From NCBI GenBank assembly GCA_020747015.1, contig JAGTJM010000016.1:310001-374000 (forward strand): 64,000 nucleotides of DNA, written 5' to 3'. This DNA comes from Pyrenochaeta sp. MPI-SDFR-AT-0127 (lineage: Eukaryota; Ascomycota; Dothideomycetes; Pleosporales; Cucurbitariaceae). The notes under the pieces were generated by a model that was given only the letters and a program-made list of their open reading frames with translations, ran no database searches and was not told where the DNA came from. Position 1 is the first letter of the stretch. Each line of letters opens with the position of its first letter. The position numbers and the translations under genes are program-made. Positions 21,214 to 32,016 of the stretch are shown here, in pieces.

Positions 21214-23918
21214 ATGGCGGACGTTTCCATGCAGGAGGGTTCGCAGGATCTTTTCGAAGAGCATAGCTTTACCATCATCCCCAACGGTCTGTCGGAAGAC
21301 CGCCTGAGACAGGTAATGCGACGCGTCTCTGCCATGGAGAATACTACTGACGCGCTGATAGATTGAAAATGACATTACTGCTGCGGGCGGAACAATCATA
21401 CCATTCGACGCCTCGGTCGGCCATATCGAGCAAGATGGGCTGGAGCAAGTCAACTACATCGTATCAGAAACTTCAGACTTCCCCGACTACTATAGCGCCC
21501 TTGACAAGATGATACACGTCGTAAAGCCCACGTGGGTGGATGCCTCTTTGCAAGCCATGAAGACCAAGAACCCGCGAACATACAGCCCAGATCCTGCCCT
21601 GTTCATGAACGAGGTGGTCATATGTTGTGGAGATATTCCAAGCGGAGACAAAGAAGCGATTGAAGGCGGTGTGCTTGCCATGGGCGGACAAATTACACCC
21701 TCACTTTCAAAGACAGTGACACATCTTATTGCACTTGATCTGAGTGATCAGCGCTGCCAGCTGGCCATCAGCAAGCGGCTGCAGCTTGTGATTGTGCTAC
21801 CACATTGGTAAGATATGAGATGGAGGGCACATAGGACAGTGGCTAACGCATGCATGTAGGTTTGACGACTGCCTCAAAGTGGGTCGTCGAATATCTGAGC
21901 GACCCTACACACTACCCGACCCCGAAATCCTCACTGTAGAAGCCGGCGCAATTCCTCCCACACGAGTAAGCCAACAGATTCGGGATGCCACAACACCAGA
22001 TCCCTTGAATGACCCTAAACCGCCAACGATTGCCGCCCACTTAGAAGCGCCACGTGCTATAAAAGCATTCTCAGGCAAGAACGTCAAGCTCGGTGAAGAC
22101 CTCAACATAGGTAGCAAGCTTCGGGGCATCATTACAGGCATGATCAAAGCTGGTGGCGGTAACGTGGTACAGCGGATAGAGGCAGCGGACCTTTACGTTT
22201 GTACTTATAGAGACGGTCCAGATTACATCAAGGCGTCACAGGCGGGAAAAGATGTTGGTAATCTCGGTTGGTTGTACTATCTGATCACACACGGTATTTG
22301 GACAAACCCAATGCGGCGGATGATGCACTATCCAAGACCCCGCGAAGGTATACCAGGCTTTGAGAAGTACAAGATCAGCATATCCAGCTACACTGGAGAA
22401 GCTCGTGTGTATCTCGAAAATCTGGTGAAGGCTTCAGGAGCCGAGTTTACCAAAACCTTCAAGCAGGACAATACACACCTCATTACTGCTCATAAAAACA
22501 GCGAAAAGTGTGAGGCTGCGGCGGAATGGGGCGTCGATGTCATTAATCATCTTTGGTTAGAGGACAGTTACGCCAAGTGCAGAGAGATGCCGCTGACAGA
22601 GCACCGCTACACCTACTTCCCACCACGAACAAACTTAGGCGAGATATTGGGGCAGACAGAGATCGATCGCGAGGCGATAGAGAAGTTGTTCTTTCCAAAG
22701 ACTCGTCAACCCGCAAAAGCGGTCGCCGCTGCACCGGAGGCAGACGCCGTCCCTGCATCAAGTCTGCCTTTGAGCAGAGGCCGCAGCGATCCAGCAGCTC
22801 GAACCTCAACAGTGGTAGACAAGGCGAAGCGTACACAGTCTGCAGGAAATGTGCAGACGCCATTGCCTTCACGACGATTAGATGAGAAGGAGAATAATAC
22901 ACCAGGCAGTCGAGGAGCAAAGGACCGAGCATTGTCAAAGTTGCATGATGCAGCATCAGATATCGCGCAATTCGAAAAGGAAAACAAGCGTAAAGGTGGC
23001 TATGTTCATGGTGGCCGGCGCCGAGCAGAAGATGAAGTGGAAGATCGGTCGAAATCCATGAAGGGACGAGACTCAGTTGCAAGCAAGCGCTCGATTGACG
23101 AGGTAGAGGAGGACGAAGAGACGGATGAAGAGGTCACTGATGTTCCCTCGAAGAACAAGAAGACGAAAAGGGACAAGCTCATGCCCATCAAATTCCGCAT
23201 GCTGATCTCGAAAGACGAGCGGTGGGTGGGTAATAGCGAAAAAGAGTCTAAAGATAAAGCTCGCCTCCGAGAGCTCGGGCTCTTCATCACGGACGACTTC
23301 AAGAAGGTAGACATGGTCTGCGCACCTCATCCTGTTCGGACCAAAAAATTCATCGCTGCATTGGCCTGTGCACCCACTCTCGTTTCGACCAGCTACCTCG
23401 ACTTTGCCCTCAAGAACAACAAGCTTCCACCTACGGAGAAGCACCTGCTCGAAGCCAGGGAATTTGAAGAGGCGAACAACTTCCGACTGTCCGAAGCGCT
23501 CGAGCGCGCAGAGCAGAACAAGCATCGACTTTTGAAGGATTGGACGATATTCTGTACACAGAATGTCAGTGGTGGGTTTGATACATACAAAGACATCATC
23601 GAAGCGAACGGTGGCAAGTGTTGCATGTGGAAGGGACGCACTACTAATATCACGGCATCGAAACGCTCGCTCAACACGTCAGAGGAAGAGGTCAGCCAAA
23701 ACCAGACAGAGGACGAAGGCGATGTTCTCTACTTGATCTCCGATCCTGACAAGAAGGAGTTTGTCAACTGGACCAAGTTCCGTGAGTTGGCAGAGAAGCA
23801 TGATATGATTCCCCGCATCGTCAAAACAGAGTGGATCCTGTCTGTGGCGATGGCGCAGTATGTGCATTGGGATCCACAGTGGGAGCTGGATGAGAAGGCC
23901 GTGAAAGCGAACAAGTAA
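21214..23918 (+). CDS. BRC1: BRC1/RTT107-type multi-BRCT genome-maintenance scaffold
   Basis: Three exons: 21214-21312, 21362-21807 and 21860-23918 (introns 49 and 52 nt). Phases join correctly to give 867 aa. Brc1/Rtt107 is recruited to stalled forks by phosphorylated H2A and scaffolds Slx4, Smc5/6 and ubiquitin ligases. N-terminal tandem BRCTs are visible: IENDITAAGGTIIPF then VKPTWVDASLQAMK (about 35-110), ICCGDIPSGDKEAIEGGV then PHWFDDCLK (about 115-190), LRGIITGMIKAGGGNVVQ, and KISISSYTGEARVYLENLVKA then NHLWLEDSYAK. A disordered charged linker spans about 470-600. The C-terminal pair has RMLISKDERW, LVSTSYLDFALKNNKLPP, and the last BRCT ends at VKTEWILSVAMAQYVHWDPQW. Family identity rests on the 4+2 BRCT order. 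A damaged copy of its 3' end lies just downstream. Confidence 0.87.
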
Positions 23919-24140
23919 TGACTCTCTTAGCTGATGATGACATGTCAAACAACAAATGTTCTACCTCAAGCATAGCGTTCAGGGTGCTTCAGGGGCGTTT
24001 TCTATGGGAGGACATGATAGCGTTTTTGAGCGGCTCCACATTCAGCCTGCATTATAGTATCGACTACGTGATATCAATAATTGTATACTTAAAGATCGAC
24101 ATGAATGAACTATATTTAAAGCTTCGCGTAATGCTACTAA
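23815..24140 (+). repeat. Duplicated tract, copy A (brc1 last 35 codons plus 3' flank)
   Basis: This stretch covers the last 104 coding bases of BRC1 and about 220 bp of 3' flank. It recurs in direct orientation 648 bp downstream (24463-24790). Matching anchors include GCATCGTCAAAACAGAGTG, GAACAAG around the stop, CAGCGTTTAAGGTGCATCAGGGG-like sequence (here ATAGCGTTC then AGGGTGCTTCAGGGGC) and CTTAAAGATCGACATGAATG. Copy A contains the intact reading frame. Confidence 0.7.
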
Positions 24141-24462
24141 ATCCCTCCAGATGGTCGCCAAATGTTCTGCCCAAAACTTGGAACAAGAACGGAACGATAA
24201 TTTAGAATTGGCTGCTCTGTTTATCGTCCGACTTCTTCATCGACGCTGGTCACTGTCACCCACCACTAAAAATGACTTGTTTTCGATTTCGTATATGCCA
24301 AGCGAATACCAACAGAACGACCCGCCCAGATACCACAGGAATAGGCCGTTCACGGCCCTGATTGAGACGATATCCGTTGACGTGTTACCCATCGCAATGC
24401 TGTCGTGTGATTGTGGCGCTGGTCATGAGATCAGTTACTCTCTCCTATCTTTGTGGACACGT
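24141..24462. other. Spacer between the two copies of the duplicated tract
   Basis: About 320 bp separate copy A and copy B. I see no gene and could not align this spacer to either copy. A 142-codon frame crosses it but runs into the damaged copy and has no protein-like features. Confidence 0.4.
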
Positions 24463-24790
24463 GCATCGTCAAAACAGAGTGAGTTCTGCCTGCTACGAGA
24501 ACGTAGTATGTGTATTAGGGTCTACAATAGTAGTTTGAATAAGAACACTGTAAAAACCGAACAAGAAATCACCCTTTGAGCTAACGACAACAAATTCAAC
24601 AATAAGTATTCTAGCTTAGACTCAGCGTTTAAGGTGCATCAGGGGCAATATCTATAGAAGCAGAGCGTTTTGAAGTGGCCCCACGTTTGCATGCAATCGA
24701 GTATCGATTAGATTGCATTGAGAACGGTATGCTTAAAGATTGAGTCGAATGAATTGTGCTAATAGTTTGCGTGATATTGTCAACCCAGTT
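24463..24790 (+). pseudogene. Duplicated tract, copy B: RIP-like mutated partial copy of the brc1 3' end
   Basis: This tract aligns base by base to copy A. It starts with the identical GCATCGTCAAAACAGAGTG and then diverges mainly by transitions. For example, copy A GTGCATTGGGATCCACAGT is GTGTATTAGGGTCTACAAT here. Most changes are C-to-T or G-to-A relative to the coding copy, several at CpA/TpG sites as expected for repeat-induced point mutation. The frame is destroyed, and the stop-codon region (GAACAAG then AAATCA) and 3' flank continue to match until about 24790. It is a fragment, not a functional gene. Confidence 0.65.
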
Positions 24791-26281
24791 TAGTGGTTGC
24801 ACGTGTTTCCTCGTAATACTCTTACACACGCTCCACAGCTTTCAGCTCTGCCCCTACTATGTCATTGTCTTCATTGGGCATGAAAGTAAATTCTACCGTC
24901 CTTTTAAGATAGACAGGTGTAGAGTACTACTTCTGATGCCCATGCAGGATACAATCAATAACTGAAAATATCTACCGAAAACAGTGCCCGGAGACAGCTT
25001 CCTGAACCCTTCTTGGTAGAGTTTGAAACAATCCTTTTAGAATCAAGTACACAGCGAGGCAAGAACCGATCTATTAATTGGGTGAGAGGTTGACTTGGCT
25101 GCCGACATCCGCCTGCCAAGGCTTTGTATCGCCACAAGCCCACTATTTTAGATTTGAATTGGCAAGCAACCCTCGTAAGGCACCGTTGGAGAGGGACATA
25201 ATGAATGTTTCCTTAACTTGCTACGCCTTTCAACACCGAGATTGTTTTAATTTTAAATACATTCTGTAGACAACCTTGGTATTTTCAAGAACCTGCGAAC
25301 CACACAAGTAAAGGGAACACATCTACGAGGCAAGAGGACATTATCTCAGTTATCGAAATCATCATAATTTACTTGCCCTTTTAAGATTGTCGGGATCTAC
25401 ATCCTTGCCGAAAAGCATTTGTAGCATTAGCGAGTGTTTCGGTGCATGCGGGCTTGCTGGTGGGGGCTAAAAGGATGTGCTTTGATACGCCTGATACACA
25501 ATCCGCACAGCTTGCATCAACGCTAAACGTCCTGCCAAAACTACAAATCCGGTCTGTGAAACGCTAATTTCACTCGTTCATCAAAGTGTCTCTTCACAGC
25601 GCCTTCACCAGCCACAAGTCATAGTTCGTAGATGCCTAATACTGAACCAATTGTCATTTGGGTGCAGCGAACCTGTCCTAGACTCCATAATGTCGAATAC
25701 AGGCATGTTCGCTTACAAGATCGACTCTTAGGCCGGTAATACCTGGCTTTACAGGTAATCTGGGCGCTTCTCCGCATGCCCCTTGCCCTGTCTGTAATGC
25801 GCCCAGCACATGGCACGCCTCGCACTAGGTGATCGGTGACCCTTATTAACCCCATGTCTCGCACTTGCGAAATGCGCCAAATGCTTGTGTACCATCAAGT
25901 TATCACATATTGCGTCGATGGTGTCGCCCACCCAACAGCATGCAAGTCCTACTGCCAGTCGTCCTCAACTTACTTCACACTCAATTCGACCGAGTGCTGT
26001 AAACACATCTACTTTACCCACATACAAGTCAGTGGATCGTTCAGATCAGACTAAAAGACAAAATGTTGAAATGACATCAATCGGCCCTAATTCGATTGTC
26101 AGTTCGCAGCAGGGTGACGCAGCCAAATCTCAGTATGTCTTTCGAACATGGAAGCACAAATTGCTAATGGCCATACATATCCCGCATTACAACCGTTAGC
26201 AATGTCTCCCCGCGACTGTCCATTACATCATCCGAGGCATCAGGTGGACTGCGCAGCAATGCAAACATTTTTCAGAGAGCA
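24791..26281. other. AT-rich spacer without a supportable gene
   Basis: About 1.5 kb, AT-rich with many stops on both strands, typical of a RIP-affected or degenerate intergenic tract. No transposon terminal repeats, tRNA or coding frame was recognised. The last 100 bp probably hold the promoter and leader of the gene at 26282. Confidence 0.45.
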
Positions 26282-28387
26282 ATGGACACACTCAACCACT
26301 TTGCGAGATCCTTTGATTCAAGATACACGAATTGGCAAAAGAATTGCCGGTACCATGGATGGCGCATGGGCGTCTTGTCTTGCAGTTGCATAGTTGGCTT
26401 TGTTCTTTGTTGCAACATTGCCCTTCTCATAGCTGGATTCTACAGCAAAGCCGGCTTCAACAAAGATGGCGTTGCTGATCTCATAGCTGGAGAGGAAGAT
26501 GTGATTACAAGATGGAACACCATGCTCCACCTCCTTATCAACATTTTAAGCACCATCCTACTGGCCGGTAGTAACTATACCATGCAAGTCTTGAGTTCAC
26601 CCACGAGAGAAGAGATCGATAATGCCCACAAGAGAGGCGACTGCCTGGAAATTGGCCTCCTTAGCTTTCGTAACCTTCGACGTATATCCGGAAAGCGCGT
26701 ATTGTTAGGAACCGTGCTTGCTCTATCATCCATCCCACTCCATTTATTGTAAGAAAAATAGCCCTGTGCCCTTTTCTGGAGTTAACACACAGCAGTTATA
26801 ACGCGTCAATGTTCAAGATCACTACCTTTCATGATCACCGTGTCATTGCTATTGATACTACGTCGGATAATTTTACACAAATACGCGACAGAATCGACAT
26901 GTACACAAAGCTAAACAACGATCAGTGGAAACAAGTTTATGGGAGACATGACGTCTCCCAGTATGGCGATTTGTATCTTATCGTCGATCAAGTTACTTTT
27001 GACGGAACGGACCATTCTGTGGGAAATATTTCGTCCTTTTTCCCTTTCGAATTCAGTACTCTTTACGACGTTGGGAACATTGCTCTGTCCGCAGAACGAG
27101 GCTGGATGACATATGGAGGCGGAGCTGCACCGGATGGGACGTGGCTTCTACCCAATGGATCTGGAATATATAACCAAGAACGCTTCACAATATATGGGAA
27201 CCCTCTTCCAAGCTCCATGCATATGGCTTATGGTCTTGCGACAAATGTCAATCCGCAGAGTCGGGTACAAATCAGTCTCTACTTCATGGCTGCCGTCTTA
27301 GCTTTCAACTTCCTGACTTTGATCGTCATGGTATTCGTACTCGTCTCAGATCGCGCGGACTACATAGTCACACTCGGAGACGCCTCAGCTTCCTTCCTAG
27401 AAGTCCCGGATCCAAATACGGATGGGAAATGCTTGTTGTGGGCAGGTGATCTGCAGCCCAAAAGGTCAGAGCCTCAAGGCATTACTCCTGCCAGCCATGA
27501 TAATGCGCGGCACGCCATCGGTCCTGCGACATCGATCTGGCAGCCACAACAACTCAAGCTTTCTACGTCAGTCGGCCTCGACAAGAACTTGGCCAACTTC
27601 TTTTCGTAAGACCTACCCCGATCGTGATGCTCGCAGCACTAATAAACATAGAACAGCCGGCTTTTTAATCTTCATATTGGTCTGCTGCACACAAACAGGC
27701 AAAGTCAGCTGGCGATGGGGTACCGCTTCCGAGAGTATCCTTAAAATCTCCAAGAATAGCAGTCTATCTGCTAAGAATACTCTGTTCCAAGCTTGGCTCG
27801 CCAACGCACCGCAAATAATGTTATCATTCTGTTATCTCAGCATAAACGCCGTATGTACCTGCATGGCTAGTGCTCAAGAGTGGGATAGTTTTGGTATGCA
27901 TCGAAAAGGTCTTCGCGTTACTAACCCGAGGGGCGAGCAGCGTAGTACCTACTTTCTGCAACTTCCATATCGATGGTCTATCCCATTGATAATTCTTAGT
28001 GGATTCTCACATTGGCTCCTCTCGCAGACTATATTCTTGGTCCAAGTGGATTATCTCAATCGGGATGGTCTGCTTGTATCTGATAAGTCAAAGGCAGCTG
28101 TAGGCATATCCTTCCCAAGTCTCATCGTACTTGTAGTTGTTTGGTTGGCTGTGGTATTTGCAGTTGGTTGGGCTGGTCGGCAACCTTTGCGTTTCAGGAT
28201 GCCACCTGCACAATCTAGCAGCTTGGTGATTAGTGCAGCTTGCCATCCTCCAGCCACCGACATTGACCCGCATTTGAGGCTGGTCAAATGGGGAGTCATA
28301 GAGCAGCCTGTAGTGCATGGTCATGGACATTGTTCGTTCTCGTCAAGTCGGGTCAAAAAGCCTGAGATTGGGCAAATGTATGTCTGA
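26282..28387 (+). CDS. DUF6536-family polytopic membrane protein
   Basis: Three exons: 26282-26748, 26796-27605 and 27652-28387 (introns 47 and 46 nt). All phases fit, giving 670 aa. The N-terminal domain has the hallmarks I associate with the fungal DUF6536 family: GWRMGVLSCSC leading into a membrane helix, HLLINILSTILLAGSNYTMQ, LSSPTREEIDNAHKRGD, LEIGLLSFRNLRRISGKR and SSIPLHLFYNASMF. A variable extracellular or lumenal loop follows (about 165-320). Then come several membrane segments (SLYFMAAVLAFNFLTLIVMV; QIMLSFCYLSINAVC; WSIPLIILSGFSHWLLSQTIF; FPSLIVLVVVWLAVVFAVGW) and a conserved block TLFQAWLANAPQ, RGEQRSTYFLQLPYRW. Function is unknown for the whole family. The gene sits in an AT-rich accessory stretch but appears intact. 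Confidence 0.82.
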
Positions 28388-29448
28388 AAAGTGTACAGTG
28401 TACTGTTGCGAGAGTAGATGTAAATACAGTAACTCGCTGATCCTATACTAAACTGAGGCATATATTCATGCGGCCACCTTCCCAAGTTCTTCCCGAAGAT
28501 ATAGCACCAATTTATTTATCAAGTATATACAGCTCTAGATAACCAATACGATTTGAAGTCACATACAACATGATTTCCACAAAAATCATTGCCTCTACAA
28601 CACGAAACAGACGAGTAGGATCCCGAATGACAAGCGTGTCGGTAGCGCCTATCGAAGGCATTGCTGCTGAAAACTGTCCGTGAAGATATATTACTGACCC
28701 ATCTGCCCTTTATGTGACAGCTAGCGCCATAAGTGTCCTGCATACAGAGTCTGCCACAAGCAGTAGTCCCAAATATAGCTCTGCCAAGGTTTGCTTGTTC
28801 GATCGCGTTCGCTAACATCGTTAGGATGTTCTCAATGATTAAGGGGAACCGCTCCAGATTTTGTAGCAGGTTTCGATCTCCACAGGCTATTTATTAATGC
28901 TATGGTAGAGAGAAGTGTCATTTGTTTTATTAGACGTTGAGATTCGGGATTCGGATATCTTGTCCAGTCAGGTCCGAGCTAGATCGGATGATCATGATCT
29001 GTTCAATATAGCGGTCATCTAGACATGAGCCCATGGACCCTCAATATGAGTAGCTAATGCATGTTGTCCAGACCCGGGCTGTCCACCCCCCTTCTTTCGC
29101 TGCCTCAACACCATGCCGGGAGGAAGTGGTAATAGCGAGGGACTATTGCAAGCCCCACAGAGCCGATCTTGCATGACCTCCTGCATGCCTAAGGTCGGTG
29201 TCCAACCCCAATAAAGATACCGATATCATGGCTTCGGGTTGGCAGGGCTATGGCCGAGCGGCACGGGATAGACGAACACGGTGATTGGGTGCCCTAGGCT
29301 ATGGAAGACATAACTGCAATGCATTCCTATCTGAACTCTATCCCTGCTTTCCAAGCTTGATTGCCGACGCTTAATTAGATTCAACTTGACCCTGACGTGG
29401 CTGGCTTCGACTCGGGAGTCTCTTTGCCTTTACTCTTGGCTGCAAATG
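28388..29448. other. Spacer, no gene supported
   Basis: About 1.06 kb of mixed composition. A minus-strand frame (28519-28818, 99 codons with about eight Cys) starts inside non-coding-looking sequence, and I cannot show it is expressed; it lacks a signal peptide. Nothing else was recognised. Confidence 0.4.
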
Positions 29449-29808
29449 TCAAAGCATGGACTTTACCCATTCGGTAGACTTACTTCTGGGTTTCAGCGCC
29501 CGCGTCATGCGCCATTTGAAAAGGGAGTAATTTACTTCAGGAATATTGTCCTTGGTAAGCTCCGCATTAACCTTGTTTCGTATCTCCTCTCTGTTACTCC
29601 ATTCTACAGAAAGCCACTTCAGGTCTGCATTCTCTGACTGAAGGTCGTGCACTATCTTCTTGGTGATCTCCTACATCATGTCAGCAATGACCACTGTGCA
29701 TGGTCAACCAACTTTTACATAGAAACGAGCCCATTGTGCCTCAGTGTGTTTAGCATATATGCGTGCCTCGTTAGGACTGGCTTTCTGGTGAAGGTCAAAC
29801 GCGTCCAT
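29449..29808 (-). CDS. Small spliced hypothetical protein
   Basis: Two exons, 29808-29719 and 29670-29449, separated by a 48-nt intron (GTAAAA donor, TGCTGAC branch-like site, GTAG acceptor), phase 0. With the ATG at 29808 the product is 103 aa: MDAFDLHQKASPNEARIYAK, then TEAQWARFY joined to EITKKIVHDLQSENADLKWL, then NREEIRNKVNAELTKD, ending STEWVKSML. Composition is strongly protein-like (amphipathic, Lys/Glu-rich), and splicing removes a stop while joining two such frames, which supports a real gene. The frame remains open upstream of 29808 to about 29928 without an ATG, so a further 5' exon is possible. I do not recognise a domain. Confidence 0.5.
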
Positions 29809-30066
29809 CGTTGGAGGGGGTGGGCTGACGTCGGGCGTCTTCTTCGTGATTTTCCAACCAAGTTCGGGGCCCCTGGGCCACTGTGGGGTCACAAGCGACG
29901 TGGCGTCTACCCCTATTAATCCATCCAATTACAGGCACAGTCTCTTCATGCACATCTCAAAGGTGGTCGTTGGACACAACGTTTCACAATGCATTAGAAC
30001 GATGAAATTGATACAACACAAGCAAGCCTATTTACGAAGAGGTGTTGAAGCAGACCCTGGATCTGG

Positions 30067-31032
30067 CTATGAACTGCTCCTCTTGGGAGGAAACCTCGAA
30101 GTGAATGAACCCAAAACGAATGACGCAGGATCCGAGTTCGAGTTCGAGGATTGCAGAGGTCTCGAGTGGGATCGATTCAGTTCTACTGCGCTGGACGATG
30201 GAGAAGCCACGCTCTTTTCTTTCTCGAACAGCCGAAAAATGTTTGTTATGAACATAACCACATGCACGGAGGCATCCATGATGATGTGTGCCTGTCTCGA
30301 TCGGTCTACTGTAGTTCTATCGGCAAATAAACATACCACTAGAAACAACATATAGTCGGGAACCAGTAAATGGTATATGACAGTTCCCAGTACTCCAAGT
30401 CCGTACATCAATAGATGGTAAGCCACCCTGATCGTGGTCATCGTCATACGCTTTTCCCTATAACGCTTACCGAATGTAATGATAAATATTGATAAGAAAG
30501 AAGAAAAATTAAAGAAGAAGATTCTAGTAGTGATGTAGCCTTTTGTATTCAACTTCTCGGCCTCATCCTTCAGTGCCAAAATTAAGGCAAAACCTAGAGC
30601 TTGAAGGATGATCGTAACTGCGGTAAATATAGTGATGATGATTCTGTCGCCATTATCACGACACACTGTTAGCCAGATAAGAACCTGATTACATTGTCAA
30701 TTATTATGCTCTTCTTGAAGACGGATACGAACTCTACCGCCCAGACCGTCCAGCCAGGATAGTCCCAGTAGGACTAGGATTGCACAATTCGGTCTCTCTG
30801 GCAACGGTTGCCGCAACCGAGCCACAACAATTGCAATAGTGCCAAGGATGTACAACGTGTGAAGCGCCAGAGAGAGCTTAGATCTTAGCCTTCTAGCCAT
30901 CCAAGTATCGCGTCGAGTCCAATCATGCCAGGAACCTGGCCAAGGACGGCATGCCTGTGCGAGAACGAATATAGAATTAGATATCGCAGTAGCACACAAT
31001 GCGATTGTTGGCGCTGGACGGATGGAGAACAT
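30067..31032 (-). CDS. Unknown polytopic membrane protein
   Basis: Two exons, 31032-30729 and 30665-30067, across a 63-nt intron (GTATCC donor, CTAACAG acceptor), with phases matching, giving 300 aa. The ATG at 31032 gives MFSIRPAPTIALCATAISNS. Predicted membrane segments by eye are: PTIALCATAISNSIFVLA, LSLALHTLYILGTIAIVVA, CAILVLLGLSWL, IIITIFTAVTIILQALGFAL, IFFFNFSSFLSIFIITFG, AYHLLMYGLGVLGTVIYHLL and YMLFLVVCLFA. This suggests about seven helices and a hydrophilic Ser-rich C-terminus (SPSSSAVELNRSHSRPLQSS). A seven-helix count is reminiscent of rhodopsin-like or Pth11-like fungal proteins, but I see no diagnostic motif, so I leave it unnamed. The intron boundaries are plausible rather than certain. 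Confidence 0.55.
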
Positions 31033-31372
31033 TTTGCAAAGAGTAAACGTACAGACGCATGTGGGTGCGTGCAGAGACGTGCAGAAGGTCACCGGTGAAG
31101 AGAAAGGAGCGGTTAGTGACTGCAGATCTCCTCAGCCTTGTGAGGGACGAGGGCTTGATATACTTCATTTGAATTGCAATCAGCGCTTAAATAAAAGATT
31201 TTTTTTTGCACGGGTCATGTCAAATCCTTAGATTTATGAAAACAAGCGCTGTTCTCTTTCAGGAGCCCGTGTATTGCAAACGGTAGCAGAAGTCACCGAT
31301 GGGCATGCCGCTTCATCGTTCGGTCACCCTTGTCTGTGGCGTGCGCTACTCCGGTGGCGCTTGAGAATCTTC
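31033..31372. other. Promoter-side spacer
   Basis: A 340-bp stretch between the membrane-protein start and the 18-bp repeat. It contains a T9-10 run near 31199 and no gene. Confidence 0.35.
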
Positions 31373-31498
31373 CACTTGAGTGGTCCGCTGCACTCGGGAG
31401 GTTCCCTGCACTCGAGTGGTCCCCTACAACTCAGGTAACTCCCCGCATCTGACCCCCAGGCACTCGGTCCTCAAACTCCGCACTCGAGCAACTCCTCC
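31373..31498 (+). repeat. Degenerate 18-bp tandem repeat
   Basis: About seven units in 126 bp. The clearest units are CACTTGAGTGGTCCGCTG, CACTCGGGAGGTTCCCTG and CACTCGAGTGGTCCCCTA, followed by more diverged units and a last CACTCGAGCAACTCCTCC. It lies 21 bp upstream of the ATG at 31520. Frames through it contain a stop, so it is probably not translated with that gene. Confidence 0.55.
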
Positions 31499-31519
31499 AA
31501 TTTTTCCTTCTATTCCATC

Positions 31520-31969
31520 ATGACCTCTTCTTATTCTGGAAACTACATTCTCAAATTAGCAAATGCCGCCATTGATGGCGAGGCTCAAAAAGAAACTCGC
31601 TTGCAAGCAAATCGTTTAGTCGCAACTGGTGAGCTGCTGACACTCATTCGGAGGATGAAGACAACCTCCCTGCCAGCGTTGCATCATCGCAAGGAGAGGC
31701 TTATTGATGACCAAGTACTCCTCCCTCTAATTAATAAGAACATTAACCTCGTACAAACGTCGCCTATAGTTGACGAAATATATAAGTCGTGGCTTCAGAG
31801 GGCAAACGAGCAAACTGTAAAGGGTCCTGGTCAAGATAAATTGGAGCAAAGAGCTCGGGAGCATATCAATCACATAAAATTATTTAATGACATTTGGGGC
31901 GCGCGAGCAGCGCTGGTTCTTGGAAGATTCGAGCACGGCTTTACTACGCTCATGCGACCTTACAACTGA
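31520..31969 (+). CDS. Hypothetical helical protein (possible first exon)
   Basis: 149 codons from ATG to TGA, starting MTSSYSGNYILKLANAAIDG. The composition is protein-like: charged helices KETRLQANRLVATGELLTLI, DKLEQRAREHINHIKLFNDI. No domain is recognised. The downstream frame 32017-32661 is also protein-like but lacks an early ATG, so the two may be exons of one gene. I could not find a standard GT donor that joins them before the TGA at 31967-31969; a GTTCTT donor near 31918 would fit the phase but is unusual. Alternatively the TGA is a disabling mutation. Kept as a separate frame. Confidence 0.4.
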   Translation: MTSSYSGNYILKLANAAIDGEAQKETRLQANRLVATGELLTLIRRMKTTSLPALHHRKERLIDDQVLLPLINKNINLVQTSPIVDEIYKSWLQRANEQTVKGPGQDKLEQRAREHINHIKLFNDIWGARAALVLGRFEHGFTTLMRPYN

Positions 31970-32016
31970 AGCTCCTTTCAGCTATTATGGAGTCTCCAGT
32001 ATGCCAAACGGACTAA

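Noticed and set aside
22543..23082. 179-codon minus-strand frame
   Set aside because: Antisense of the BRC1 linker; no support.
28519..28818. 99-codon minus-strand frame with about eight cysteines, effector-like at first sight
   Set aside because: No signal peptide, ordinary spacer composition around it, and no splice context supporting a gene.
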